Shown: positions 8,989 through 17,116 of the stretch, piece after piece
Position numbering within the stretch: position 1 is the first letter of the stretch
Layout: each line of letters opens with the position of its first letter
Source: Pseudomonas turukhanskensis
GTDB taxonomy: Bacteria > Pseudomonadota > Gammaproteobacteria > Pseudomonadales > Pseudomonadaceae
Length of the DNA: 64,000 bases
Reading direction: 5' to 3'
Assembly: GCF_027922365.1 (NCBI RefSeq)
Contig: NZ_BSFN01000002.1
Coordinates: 372,001-436,000, forward strand
Notes under the pieces: generated by a model
The model's input: the letters and a program-made list of their open reading frames with translations, nothing else
The model's database searches: none
Told to the model about the DNA's origin: nothing
Translations under genes and position numbers: made by a program

Positions 8989-9477
8989 TTAGTTCAGTGG
9001 CTCGGTATCGCGAATTTCATACACCGCATCTTCCCCGCGCATCGGCGTCAGATAAATCAGGTAGCTGGCCTTGGGCTGGCCCAGGTTCATTTCGCTGAGG
9101 TTGTAGCGCACGTCCAGCTTCAGGTATTTCACTTCGCCGCCTTTTACCGTAACGCTCTGCTCGATGTCGCGCGGCTGCCAGTCGGCGATTTTGCTGAGGC
9201 CGGTGATGCGCACGTTATGTTTGCCAGGCGTGACGTCGACAGCGAAGTGGCTGTTGAATTTCAACAGGCCGACGCTGGCGCCATCGATCTGCACGTCGGG
9301 GTAGGACGTGCGCAGCGGCTGCATGCCGGGGTTGTCGGCCTTGGGGCGGTAGAAGTAAATGACGCTGGAATTGGAGGCAACCTGACGGGGTTCAAAGTAG
9401 CCGGGGCTGCTGCTGCAACCTGCAAGCAAAACCGTTAGGGTTATGAGCGATAACGTTGTTGAACGAGCTGTTTGCAT
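8989..9477 (-). CDS. DUF2846-type lipoprotein
   Basis: 162 aa from ATG 9475-9477. A lipoprotein signal is clear: LITLTVLLAGCSSSPG, with lipobox LAGC, so the mature protein would be lipid-anchored at Cys18. The body (SVIYFYRPK, PDVQIDGASVGLLKFNSHFA, VTPGKHNVRI, VKGGEVKYLKLDV) fits the small beta-sandwich DUF2846 family, whose function is unknown. The frame stays open upstream to 9570, but only this start places the lipobox correctly. It is convergent with the TPR gene and divergent from the DUF4239 gene. Confidence 0.82.
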   Translation of the reverse strand: MQTARSTTLSLITLTVLLAGCSSSPGYFEPRQVASNSSVIYFYRPKADNPGMQPLRTSYPDVQIDGASVGLLKFNSHFAVDVTPGKHNVRITGLSKIADWQPRDIEQSVTVKGGEVKYLKLDVRYNLSEMNLGQPKASYLIYLTPMRGEDAVYEIRDTEPLN

Positions 9478-9609
9478 GGCTCTGGCAGTCCTTGGTTTGC
9501 AGTGCGCTGGTTCGAACGTAGACAGCGTATGGGCTAACGTCCAGTAGGCGGGCGAAATCAGGGAGGTCACCTCGATCGGTGAGCCTGCTTTACCTTAAGG
9601 AGTGCACGT

Positions 9610-10365
9610 ATGGAGTTGGTTTGGACGGCTTTTGCCATTTTTGCCTGCCTGTTTTCGGCGGCGCTGTTGATGATGCGTTTTTGCCCCATGCTGCCGTCGC
9701 GCCATCGGGATGAAGAAACCAGCACCGTTGTGCGGCTGCTGGCCAACCTGTTTGTGGTGATGACGTCACTGGTATTCGGCCTGCTGATCAACTCGGCGAA
9801 AAATACGTTCGAGGCCATCGATGCGGATGTGCACGTGTTCGCGACCAAGATGATCATTCTCGACCGTGCGTTACGCACTTACGGTCCCAACGCCGACGAA
9901 GCACGCAAACGCCTGGAAGAGTACGTACAGCAAGCCATCGATCACCCCTCACATAGCGATGACGCACTGCACCAGAAACCCAGCGTTACCGCGCAGTACC
10001 TCGACCGGGTGGGCGAAGCGTTGCGAGTGATCAAACCGCCGGATCGTTATCACGAAACGATGCTGGTGGAAGCCCGGCAGCAATACCACGGGTTGATGGA
10101 GCAGCGTTGGAAGGTGCTGGAACAGTCCGAAGGGGTTATACCTCAGCCGTTGATCGTGATGCTGGTGGCGTGGATGACGTTGATTTTCGCTGCCTTCGGC
10201 TACCACGCGCCGCGTAACGCGATGATGGTGGGGATGTTTGGGGTATCGGCGCTGTTGATCGCCGTCTCAGTGGCGCTGGTGCTGGATATGGATATTCCCT
10301 TCAGCGGCCCGATCCAGATTTCGGACGCGCCGCAGCGCCGGGCGTTGGCGGAGATTCAGATGTAG
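9610..10365 (+). CDS. DUF4239 membrane protein
   Basis: 251 aa with a 2+2 helix layout: two N-terminal transmembrane helices (about 5-25, and about 43-63 at LFVVMTSLVFGLLI), a central soluble helical region of about 110 residues (DVHVFATKMIILDRALRTYG ... YHGLMEQRW), and two C-terminal helices (LIVMLVAWMTLIFAAFGY and MFGVSALLIAVSVALVLDMD) followed by PFSGPIQIS. This is the bestrophin-like DUF4239 pattern. Whether members conduct ions is not shown. It appears to be monocistronic; AAGGAG about 9 bp upstream serves as ribosome binding site. Confidence 0.8.
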   Translation: MELVWTAFAIFACLFSAALLMMRFCPMLPSRHRDEETSTVVRLLANLFVVMTSLVFGLLINSAKNTFEAIDADVHVFATKMIILDRALRTYGPNADEARKRLEEYVQQAIDHPSHSDDALHQKPSVTAQYLDRVGEALRVIKPPDRYHETMLVEARQQYHGLMEQRWKVLEQSEGVIPQPLIVMLVAWMTLIFAAFGYHAPRNAMMVGMFGVSALLIAVSVALVLDMDIPFSGPIQISDAPQRRALAEIQM

Positions 10366-10471
10366 GTGAGGTAAGGTCAGGGCCTTTTCGTACCCCGGGT
10401 TGGTAGCAGTCTGAGCCAGCAGGCTTCATCAGCCAGATCGGCTTCGTTGAGGCTCGGGTAGGCAGAGCGCG

Positions 10472-11614
10472 TTAGAGCAGTTGCCGATACACAGAAATAT
10501 CCGATAGCGGCGTGGCTAACCCGGTGGCAGGCAAGTACGGCGCGCCTTTTACCGACGAGAACGGCACGCCTTTGCTGCCCAGGGAGACGTAGCGCTCACC
10601 CCCATCCAGCTCGGTGAAGTAGGTATAGGAAATCTTGTGCATCAGCTCATACCTGGGCTCGTCGGCGACGATGCCTTTGGCCAGGCTGTTCAGCTCGTCC
10701 TCGCTGAGGTTCAGGCAGTTTTTCAATGAAACGCCCCAGCGTTTAAGGCAGCTTTCTGCCAAATGCCGAACGATCTGGCCGGGGCCGCTCAGCGCTTTCA
10801 AATCGTTGCTACTTCTGGCGGTATCTGCGCTGGAGGTGGCGTTGCCCACCAGCGTGGCATGACGTCCGGCCATGGGATAAATGCAGGTTTTGGTGCCCGA
10901 GGCGGTATGCGGAATCACGCAGCTGAACCCTTTGGACCGCTCATCACGGGCGTAGAAGGCCACGTACTCTTTCACGTTGGCGCCCAGGCTCACACGCTGT
11001 TCCTGAAAGTTGGCCAGGCCCGGAACCGGGTCGATAGCGAAAATGTTGACCGGTATATGCGCAAGCGCGCTGTCTTCGAGCATCGCGTTGGCGAGCATAT
11101 GGCAGCTAATGCCGCCACGGCTCCAACCGACCAGGTTGAGCTGTGTGGGGATGATGCCGTCTTTGCGAAAGGTCTTGATGATCTGCTCCTGCAAACGCTG
11201 CTGGGTCACGCTACGGTCGCCGTAGTTGTAGGTGCGCCAGAACCAGGAGCCTTCCACTTTCACGTCTTCTATCGGAATGCCGGCGGCCTTGAGGCGGTTG
11301 TAGTCGGCCTCGGTTAGCTGTTTGCGCTCCCACTCGCATTTGCCTTTGATGATGTTCCTGGCGTGCTGCACGTTCTCTTCCCAGCCCTTGCCGAACAAGG
11401 TGCCGCTCAGACCATAGTCCGGCGTCCGGGTGAATAGCTCGTCGGCCTGCAGATTGCCGCTGCCGGGGCCATCGACCACGATCCAGTCAGCAAATTCGCG
11501 GCCCGGATGGTGGGCCGCCAGGGTGGAAACCAGTTCGCCATTCCAGAAGTTCTTATGGGCGAAATCGTACTTGTTGGAGCCTGTGCCACAGAAGAAGATC
11601 GTTAACACGGTCAT
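10472..11614 (-). CDS. Alpha/beta-hydrolase-like protein, DUF5621/Tle-like lipase candidate
   Basis: 380 aa from ATG 11612-11614. It opens with MTVLTIFFCGTGSNKYDF, a conserved beta-strand plus glycine loop, and has a serine-hydrolase elbow LVGWSRGGISCHMLAN (GxSxG) and IFAIDPVPGLANF, a possible acid-residue region. A late His may be in LMHKISYTYF. The layout resembles DUF2235/Tle1-type phospholipases and the DUF5621 family known mostly from Legionella and pseudomonads; I recall this likeness rather than having tested it. There is no signal peptide or VgrG/PAAR neighbour. The gene immediately upstream on the same strand (11754-12152) encodes a three-helix membrane protein that could be a partner or immunity protein. 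Confidence 0.6.
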   Translation of the reverse strand: MTVLTIFFCGTGSNKYDFAHKNFWNGELVSTLAAHHPGREFADWIVVDGPGSGNLQADELFTRTPDYGLSGTLFGKGWEENVQHARNIIKGKCEWERKQLTEADYNRLKAAGIPIEDVKVEGSWFWRTYNYGDRSVTQQRLQEQIIKTFRKDGIIPTQLNLVGWSRGGISCHMLANAMLEDSALAHIPVNIFAIDPVPGLANFQEQRVSLGANVKEYVAFYARDERSKGFSCVIPHTASGTKTCIYPMAGRHATLVGNATSSADTARSSNDLKALSGPGQIVRHLAESCLKRWGVSLKNCLNLSEDELNSLAKGIVADEPRYELMHKISYTYFTELDGGERYVSLGSKGVPFSSVKGAPYLPATGLATPLSDISVYRQLL

Positions 11615-11753
11615 GGTGTTGCTCCACTGAAAAGGGAGGAGCAACCACGGTAGGGGAGCAGGGCGGGGTAAAAAATCGGACTGTTTTTACAGGCGTGTAG
11701 CCCGCTTAGCTGTTTGCGTGACGGGGGGCTGGCTATTGCCGTGGGCGAAGCGT

Positions 11754-12152
11754 TCAAATCACCCGCAAAAATCCCTTGGTCAACATGTAGGCGACGTAGG
11801 CGAAGTAAGCCAGGGCCACGAGCTTCGCCATTTGAGTCAGGACCGTAAACCGCCGGGCCGGGGCGGCACGCCAGATGGCAAGCAGCCCCAAGGGCGTGGC
11901 TATCAGAAAGGGCACCGCCAGGGTAAGCCAAAGCAACCAAGGCAGGCTGGAGGGCGACACCGGCATGACCGTCTTTTGCAGCACTTGGGTTTTCCAGAAC
12001 AGCAAGCCCATTACGCTCAGGATGTTGGCGCCCAGGCACGTTGGAACGAACACCAGCCAGAAGGCTTTCCACAGCGGTTGGGCCGGCCGCTGGCTAAGGG
12101 CTGGCTCATCGAGTGGCAACGTCGATTGGGGTGTGCTGTAGGGGGTATTCAT
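11754..12152 (-). CDS. Small multi-helix membrane protein, unknown function
   Basis: 132 aa from the ATG at 12150-12152 (MNTPYSTPQSTLPLDEPALS). Three hydrophobic stretches are visible: AFWLVFVPTCLGANILSVMG, LPWLLWLTLAVPFLIATPLG and LVALAYFAYVAYMLTKGFL. I do not recognise a family. It ends about 140 bp upstream of the hydrolase gene start and is on the same strand, so the two could be cotranscribed. A longer frame with a TTG start at 12203 is possible but adds an unconvincing Cys/Arg-rich leader. Confidence 0.55.
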   Translation of the reverse strand: MNTPYSTPQSTLPLDEPALSQRPAQPLWKAFWLVFVPTCLGANILSVMGLLFWKTQVLQKTVMPVSPSSLPWLLWLTLAVPFLIATPLGLLAIWRAAPARRFTVLTQMAKLVALAYFAYVAYMLTKGFLRVI

Positions 12153-12251
12153 CTGAAGCGGCTCCGTCCGTGGGCACTGGCGTGGTTTCCAGCCACACAT
12201 CAAAACAAAAAAACGTCTTCAATGGCAGTGCGATACAGTGTGCGTGGCTGA

Positions 12252-13145
12252 CTACACCGAATACCGCAACGCTTCGCGCAGCAACGTAAACGCCGGCGAG
12301 GCCTGGCGCCGGCTCGGGTAGTACAAATGGTAGCCGGTAAAGGGTTCGCACCAGTCCGCCAGCACATGCACCAAGTGCCCCGTGCTGATGTGCGGTTGCA
12401 CAACATCGGCAGGCAGATAGGCAAGGCCCAAGCCTTGCAACGCCGCTTCAAGGCGCAACGCCAGAGTGTTGAACACCAACTGCCCTTCGACGCGCACCTT
12501 GAGCTCCTGCCCGTTCTTTTCAAACTCCCAGGCATATACGCCGCCGTAGGTGGGCAGGCGCATATTGATGCAATTGTGCTGCACCAGATCACGCGGAATT
12601 TGGGGGCGTGGGTAACGCTGGAAATACGCCGGTGAGCCGACCACCGCCATGCACATATCCGGGCCGATGCGCACCGCGATCATGTCCTTGGCCACTTGCT
12701 CCCCCAGGCGTACGCCGGCATCAAAGCCTTCGGCGACGATATCGGTCAGACCATAGTCGACGCTGATTTCGATACTCAGGTCCGGGTGGTCGGGCAACAG
12801 TTTGGCCAGCACCGGCTGCAACAGTGTGTTGGCCGAATGCTCGCTCGCAGTGATACGCAGCTTGCCTGCTGGCTTGTCACGAAACTCGCTAAGCAAAGCC
12901 AGCTCGCTGTTGATCTCTTCAAAACGCGGTGCCACCACATTCAGCAAATGCTCGCCGGCCTCGGTGGGCGACACACTGCGCGTAGTGCGCGCCAGCAAAC
13001 GCACGCCCAGGCGCTCCTCCAACTGACGCATGGCGCGGCTCAATGCCGGTTGCGACATGCCCAGCTTGGCGGCCGCGCGGGTAAAACTGCGCTCCTGCGC
13101 CACTACTGTGAAGATGGCGATCTGGTCGTAGCTTTCGCTGGCCAT
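12252..13145 (-). CDS. LysR-family transcriptional regulator
   Basis: 297 aa. The N-terminal helix-turn-helix is canonical (FTVVAQERSFTRAAAKLGMS, then QPALSRAMRQLEERLGVRLL), followed by the linker TTRSVSPTEAGEHLL. Residues 92-295 form the two-lobed effector domain, with KLRITASEHSANTLLQPVLA and VAEGFDAGVRLGEQVAKDMI. The effector domain resembles the CrgA/PA-type LTTRs that act near oxidoreductase or efflux genes, but no obvious target is adjacent: the divergent neighbour 210 bp away is another regulator. Confidence 0.9.
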   Translation of the reverse strand: MASESYDQIAIFTVVAQERSFTRAAAKLGMSQPALSRAMRQLEERLGVRLLARTTRSVSPTEAGEHLLNVVAPRFEEINSELALLSEFRDKPAGKLRITASEHSANTLLQPVLAKLLPDHPDLSIEISVDYGLTDIVAEGFDAGVRLGEQVAKDMIAVRIGPDMCMAVVGSPAYFQRYPRPQIPRDLVQHNCINMRLPTYGGVYAWEFEKNGQELKVRVEGQLVFNTLALRLEAALQGLGLAYLPADVVQPHISTGHLVHVLADWCEPFTGYHLYYPSRRQASPAFTLLREALRYSV

Positions 13146-13354
13146 TTATCTATCTCGGGTATGAGTTGGTTGGGATTATGCCATTTGCCGACATTGTCAC
13201 TATCAATGCCTCCGGCGAAGGTGAGGCCTCCACGCCGTTTGATGGACATAAAGCGTCGGGTTTCGGTGGGCGCGACACGTCGATCCAGGTGCATGATCGA
13301 TACACCGAGTATCACCATGACAGAGCCAATTTTTAAACCCAGAGGCGGGTAGCG

Positions 13355-14362
13355 ATGGAGCGTCGTGACTTCAGTGACGTGATGAAAAACAAAAACTACC
13401 GCTACCTGGAGGACGGCAAAAAAGCCTCAAGCAAACAGGCGCGAGTCGGGTTTCTGCTGCTCGAACATTTTTCCCTGCCAGCCTTTACCCAGGCGCTGGA
13501 CACCCTGGTCACTGCCAACCTGTTGCAAGCCAACGCCTTTGCGGTGACCCATTTCAGCCTCGACGGCAACGAGGTGATCAGCGACCTCGGCCTGGTTATC
13601 AGCCCCGACGCCGAACTCAACCACGCCGGGCTCAACGACCTGAACATGCTGGTGGTATGCGGCGGCTACCGCACGCCCTTGCACGCCGACAAGGCTTTGC
13701 TGCAACTGCTTCGCGACGCCGGTCGTCTGGGCATGCCATTGGGCGGCCTGTGGAACGGTGCCTGGTTTCTCGGCCTTGCCGGCCTGCTGGACGGCTACCG
13801 CTGCGCCATTCACCCCGAGCATCGCTCGGCGTTGGTGGAAGTGGCCAAGCGGGCAGAAGTGACCAGCGAGAGCTACGTCATCGACCGCGACCGCCTGACC
13901 GCATCGTCCGCCTCCGGTGCACCGGCCATGATTCTGGAATGGATCAAACAACAACACACCCGCGCGCTGGTCGACGGCATCGAAGACATCCTCGCCTTCG
14001 AAGCGTCCCGCTACCGGCGAGTAAACCCCAAGTCCCTGCTGAAAATCAGCGACCCCACCCGGCAAGTGGTGGAGCTGATGGAAGCCAACCTCGAAGAACT
14101 GCTGGAACTCGACCAACTCGCCGAATACGTCGGCCGCTCGCGCCGGCAAGTGGAGCGCCTGTTCCGCGAACAACTCGGCACCACGCCGCAGCGCTACTAC
14201 CTGGAACTGCGCATTACCGAAGCGCGGCGGCTGCTGCAACACACCAAACTGTCGGTGGCCGATGTGGGGCTGGCGTGCGGGTTTGTGACGGGGAGTCATT
14301 TCAGCCGGTGCTACAGCTCGTATTACGGGTATCGGCCTTCGAAGGAGAAGCGGTTGGTTTGA
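13355..14362 (+). CDS. GlxA-family regulator: DJ-1/PfpI-like domain plus AraC-type DNA binding
   Basis: 335 aa. Residues 30-205 form a class I glutamine amidotransferase-like (DJ-1/PfpI) domain; residues 230-330 form an AraC double helix-turn-helix (LDQLAEYVGRSRRQVERLFR and LSVADVGLACGFVTGSHFSR). The nucleophile elbow reads LGGLWNGAWFL, with no Cys at the catalytic place, so the domain is probably a sensor, not an enzyme. The family includes GbdR, CdhR and ArgR, which control choline, carnitine and arginine use in pseudomonads; which ligand applies here cannot be told. The start at 13355 has GAGGCGGG just upstream; an in-frame ATG at 13382 lacks one. Confidence 0.88.
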   Translation: MERRDFSDVMKNKNYRYLEDGKKASSKQARVGFLLLEHFSLPAFTQALDTLVTANLLQANAFAVTHFSLDGNEVISDLGLVISPDAELNHAGLNDLNMLVVCGGYRTPLHADKALLQLLRDAGRLGMPLGGLWNGAWFLGLAGLLDGYRCAIHPEHRSALVEVAKRAEVTSESYVIDRDRLTASSASGAPAMILEWIKQQHTRALVDGIEDILAFEASRYRRVNPKSLLKISDPTRQVVELMEANLEELLELDQLAEYVGRSRRQVERLFREQLGTTPQRYYLELRITEARRLLQHTKLSVADVGLACGFVTGSHFSRCYSSYYGYRPSKEKRLV

Positions 14363-14440
14363 GAGAGGAGGGGAAAAACGGAGCGCATACTCGTTTCAGG
14401 TCAATTGAAAGGAGGTGCGCCATTGGCGTAGTATTCCCCT

Positions 14441-14755
14441 ATGCTCTTTATAGAAACGCCGGTGTTTACCAAGCGCCTGCACCAGCTACTCAGCGATGAA
14501 AACTACGCAGAGTTCCAGCGCCAGCTGGCTGAGCGTCCGGACATGGGCGATGTGATCGAAGGAACCGGCGGCGTTCGTAAGGTGCGCGTCGCGTCCAACG
14601 GGCATGGTAAACGGGGCGGATCCAGAGTCATCTATTACCACTTCACTTCTGTTTCCCGCATAGCGATGTTGATGATTTATCCGAAAAACGAGAAAGACGA
14701 TTTGTCTGCTGATGAGCGAAGAGCTCTCAAACAAATTGTCGAGCGGTGGAGCTAG
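14441..14755 (+). CDS. RelE/HigB-like toxin of a type II toxin-antitoxin pair
   Basis: 104 aa. FIETPVFTKRLHQLLSDENY, GVRKVRVASNGHGKRGGSRV, IYYHFTSVSRIAMLMIYPKN and EKDDLSADERRALKQIVERW match RelE/ParE-superfamily toxins of the HigB type that accompany NadS-like antitoxins. Such toxins usually cleave mRNA on the ribosome. The Arg/Lys-rich beta-sheet (RKVR, GKRGG) fits the family's basic RNA-facing surface. The toxin gene comes first and the antitoxin gene starts 5 bp after its stop, the usual higBA order. Confidence 0.85.
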   Translation: MLFIETPVFTKRLHQLLSDENYAEFQRQLAERPDMGDVIEGTGGVRKVRVASNGHGKRGGSRVIYYHFTSVSRIAMLMIYPKNEKDDLSADERRALKQIVERWS

Positions 14756-14760
14756 CTTAA

Positions 14761-15048
14761 ATGAACAAATTTTTTGACGAGCTTCTGGAAAGCGTTCAGC
14801 AGATGGACGAAATCCAGCGTGGTAAGCGTCAGCCTTCTCGGCAGTTCACAGTGGATGCAATGCAGGTGAAGGAAATTCGCAAGGCTACTGGGCTGACTCA
14901 AGCCAAGTTCGCAGCCATGATCGACGTGCAACTCGGTACGTTACGTAATTGGGAACAGGGCCGTCGGGAACCTACCGGGCCGGCTAAAGCGCTGTTACGC
15001 GCAATTTATAACGACCCCGAACACGTCATCTTGGCGTTGAGTTCCTAA
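14761..15048 (+). CDS. NadS/HigA-like helix-turn-helix antitoxin
   Basis: 95 aa. An N-terminal helical, acidic segment (FFDELLESVQQMDEIQRGK) would bind the toxin. Residues 36-80 are an XRE-type helix-turn-helix: MQVKEIRKATGLTQAKFAAM, then IDVQLGTLRNWEQGRREPTG. This is the standard NadS/HigA arrangement in which the antitoxin neutralises the toxin and represses the operon. The gene lies 5 bp after the toxin stop, so translation is likely coupled. Confidence 0.87.
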   Translation: MNKFFDELLESVQQMDEIQRGKRQPSRQFTVDAMQVKEIRKATGLTQAKFAAMIDVQLGTLRNWEQGRREPTGPAKALLRAIYNDPEHVILALSS

Positions 15049-15167
15049 TTAACGTGCACGCTGAATTGGATCGTCGCAAGGGCTATGAAATTGCGCATGG
15101 CTTGCTTGTTTCACTTGCTACCGCTAGCCGGCGAGCATTGATTCTTTCGAGCCAAAGGCTCTTTGTC

Positions 15168-15512
15168 TTAAGCGCTTAGCACGGCCCAGATCAGGAAACC
15201 CGTAAATCCAATAACGCCCGCGTAGGTAAGCAGCGCAGGGTAGTTCCACGCCGGGAACAAACTGGTTTGCCGAACCGCCAGGTGAAACGCCTCCACGTCC
15301 ACCGGGTTGGCGGCCATATGGTTGGGTTTGCTAAGGGCAAGCACGGCGTCGTCGAACTGCGAGTCGATGGCCACCCAGACCGAAACCATGCCCGACCTGA
15401 ACACATGCCGCGCTTCAGCCCCGCCCACGACTACCGGGATGCCGGCGCGCTCAATTCTGCTTTTGAGCCGTTGGGCATCGTTATGGTCCAGCGTCTGAGT
15501 CAGTAGTTTCAT
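15168..15512 (-). CDS. DUF2007 domain protein with C-terminal membrane helix
   Basis: 114 aa from the ATG at 15510-15512 (MKLLTQTLDHNDAQRLKSRI). Residues 1-70 fit DUF2007, with ERAGIPVVVGGAEARHVFRS and SVWVAIDSQFDDAVLALSK. A single membrane helix lies near the C-terminus (YPALLTYAGVIGFTGFLIWA). DUF2007 is a PII-like fold often annotated as a putative signal-transducing protein, with unknown ligand. The frame runs further upstream to 15665, but that extension is Pro/Arg-rich and lacks family similarity. Confidence 0.78.
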   Translation of the reverse strand: MKLLTQTLDHNDAQRLKSRIERAGIPVVVGGAEARHVFRSGMVSVWVAIDSQFDDAVLALSKPNHMAANPVDVEAFHLAVRQTSLFPAWNYPALLTYAGVIGFTGFLIWAVLSA

Positions 15513-15717
15513 CGGGCAACGGGTCTGGGTAGCGGCAGCGAGCTTTTCGCCATTTGCGTGCGATAACGTTCCTTGTTCATCTGTAGCTCCTGGGTAGACC
15601 TGTGGTGCGTGTCTGTAACCACGAGGTGCGGCGGGGGGAGGTTCGCGACATGATTTTTTGCGCACAGTACTTACGCACGGGGCGGCGTCTACCGGCTCTT
15701 TTCATAGGCGCGGTAGG

Positions 15718-15748
15718 CAAAAAAGCCCCGCATCAGCGGAGCTTTGTG
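15718..15748 (-). terminator. Rho-independent terminator, original terminator of tRNA-Gly
   Basis: On the minus strand AAAGCTCCGCTGATGCGGGGC is followed by a T6 run. It sits just left of the displaced tRNA 3' end, where the tRNA-Gly transcript would have ended before the element integrated. Confidence 0.75.
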
Positions 15749-15761
15749 GTACTTCGGATTC

Positions 15762-15788
15762 TGGACCGGGTGAAGGGAATCGAACCCT
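15762..15788. repeat. attL: displaced 3' end of tRNA-Gly
   Basis: It shares GGGTGAAGGGAATCGAACCC and flanks with 20170-20196, 26 of 27 positions. The single mismatch (C for G at 15766) would break the acceptor stem, as expected for a copy no longer under selection. Confidence 0.85.
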
Positions 15789-15879
15789 TTTAATTTCAAT
15801 GCTTTATGATGCAAAGCCCTGCTTTATCTAGCCTGAGCTCCGCACATTTTGCGCTTTATTCAGCGTTGCATAGCTTTGT

Positions 15880-15898
15880 TTTCGACACTTTTCGACAG
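15880..15898. repeat. Left TTTCGACA repeat, possible integrase arm site
   Basis: TTTCGACACTTTTCGACAG: two TTTCGACA boxes about 10 bp apart. An almost identical pair in the same orientation lies at 20094-20113, just inside the other end of the element. Confidence 0.5.
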
Positions 15899-15956
15899 GC
15901 ACTTCTATAGCGTACTTCTTGAGTCTCTAGTATGTCGGCCAATGACATAACTTATC

Positions 15957-16217
15957 TCACCGCAATGCCCACGAAGGCCAGGCCTCACCTTTGCACCCGC
16001 CGTAGAACTGACAAGCAGCTTCGTGCGCGGTCATTCCAGATGGAATCCGCTCAGCTGCGTAGAAAGCATTGTCCATATCTATCAATAATCCGGTTCCAGA
16101 GTAATCGTGCTTTTGGGTGCTATCTTCATCGTGCTTCGCTACGTTGATAGCATTTGCAATCAAGGCTGTTTGCACTTCAGAAATGAATTGGAATTTTTTC
16201 CAGCTGAATTCTGACAT
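15957..16217 (-). CDS. Hypothetical protein, last gene of the element's cargo operon
   Basis: 86 aa (MSEFSWKKFQFISEVQTALI ...). AAGGAATC precedes the ATG at 16215-16217; a GTG two codons upstream (16223) is also possible. I do not recognise the family. Visible parts are a helical N-terminus, a central GTGLLIDMDNAFYAAERIPS and a C-terminus with two cysteines (AACQFYGGCKGEAW). No signal peptide or membrane helix. It follows the membrane-protein gene by about 25 bp on the same strand and shares its low GC, so it probably belongs to the same operon. Confidence 0.5.
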   Translation of the reverse strand: MSEFSWKKFQFISEVQTALIANAINVAKHDEDSTQKHDYSGTGLLIDMDNAFYAAERIPSGMTAHEAACQFYGGCKGEAWPSWALR

Positions 16218-16241
16218 TTTCACGATTCCTTATTGATTTAA

Positions 16242-16775
16242 TCAGTAGTTTTCTGGCCATTTCCAATCGGAAAAAGGTTGGAATCTCACTGAGAGAAATT
16301 TTGTTATCTCGCTGGCTAGTTTCAGCGTTAAATGATTAATGGCGCTGATTCTGGCGTATTTATCATGTGTTAGATCCGTTCGTTCAGAGTTTATAGTGGA
16401 TCTATCTCTAATTTTTGCCAATAGCTTTATCGACTCTAGTACGAATTCGGACTTCTCGACCGCAGGGTTTAGGCAGTCTTTGCTTTTGTCGAAAAGTAAA
16501 ATTATCTTTTTCTCCGCAATGTTGCAGCGATACTCTATATATGAACTAAAAATTCTACTTTTCGCTAGATGGTCTTCGTCGCTGCTAACATCTTTCCAGA
16601 ATTTGTAGTTTTCATCAGCTACCTCTTGCAGTGTTTTCTCGATAGCGGCTGCTAGTGTGTTTATTTCAGATTGTCGAGCTAAAGCTCTAGAATTTTTGAA
16701 TACAAATAGCCAGCCTGCAATTACAAGAATAATCGCAAGCACCCCAGACTCGGCTAAAAGTTTGATTAGTTCCAC
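16242..16775 (-). CDS. Membrane-anchored helical protein of the STAS/GHKL cargo operon
   Basis: 177 aa with a GTG start at 16773-16775 and AAGG about 9 bp upstream. One N-terminal transmembrane helix (LLAESGVLAIILVIAGWLFV) is followed by a positively charged turn and an all-helical, charged cytoplasmic domain (about 35-175; INTLAAAIEKTLQEVADENY, CNIAEKKIILLFDKSKDCLN). No enzymatic motif is visible and I do not recognise a family. It starts 11 bp after the stop of the STAS-like gene. By position it could anchor the STAS/ATPase pair to the membrane or act as the effector; that is inference only. Confidence 0.6.
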   Translation of the reverse strand: MELIKLLAESGVLAIILVIAGWLFVFKNSRALARQSEINTLAAAIEKTLQEVADENYKFWKDVSSDEDHLAKSRIFSSYIEYRCNIAEKKIILLFDKSKDCLNPAVEKSEFVLESIKLLAKIRDRSTINSERTDLTHDKYARISAINHLTLKLASEITKFLSVRFQPFSDWKWPENY

Positions 16776-16786
16776 TTTTTTCAGCC

Positions 16787-17116
16787 TTATTTATTTTGTG
16801 GCTTGGCTTCGGTTATGTATTTTTTTATATTTGATCTTATACTTTCGTATTCCGTTATGAACGACACTCGTCGTAAAACCTCTTCCTTAGAAAATCCCTC
16901 GTATATAACAAGTCCGGCAAAGGCTTCGTCTGAGAATGAAGACGGACAGCCTAAAACATTTGTCAGGTCGATTATTACGTGTTCATATTCTGATAGCGCT
17001 TTCAACAGAAATTCTTTTCTGAATCTGTAGCCATTAGAATCTCCATCCTTGTCGTCTCTACCAAACGGCATGTCGGAAAAATCATTCCCAACGTCGATGG
17101 TTATTTCAGCATTCAT
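16787..17116 (-). CDS. STAS-like domain protein (DUF4325)
   Basis: 109 aa. The DUF4325 pattern is clear: an N-terminal strand (ITIDVGNDFSDMPFGR), YRFRKEFLLKAL, then VIIDLTNVLGCPSSFSDEAF with the invariant Asp and SSF-DEAF segment, and AGLVIYEGFSKEEVLRRVSF. STAS domains (SpoIIAA type) are phosphorylated on a Ser/Thr by GHKL-type kinases and switch partners; the Ser pair in PSSF occupies that neighbourhood. The start overlaps the last 11 bp of the GHKL-ATPase gene, with GGAG 7 bp upstream inside that gene, so the two are translationally coupled. Together they suggest an anti-sigma/anti-anti-sigma-like switch. Confidence 0.8.
   Translation of the reverse strand: MNAEITIDVGNDFSDMPFGRDDKDGDSNGYRFRKEFLLKALSEYEHVIIDLTNVLGCPSSFSDEAFAGLVIYEGFSKEEVLRRVSFITEYESIRSNIKKYITEAKPQNK

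Noticed and set aside
13146..13354. Short minus-strand frame between the LysR and GlxA genes as a gene
   Set aside because: No ribosome binding site or family pattern; the region is best read as the shared promoter region of two divergent regulators.
15762..15800. A second tRNA-Gly gene
   Set aside because: Only the acceptor 3' half and T arm are present, followed by unrelated AT-rich sequence; it is the displaced att copy of the real tRNA at 20170-20243.
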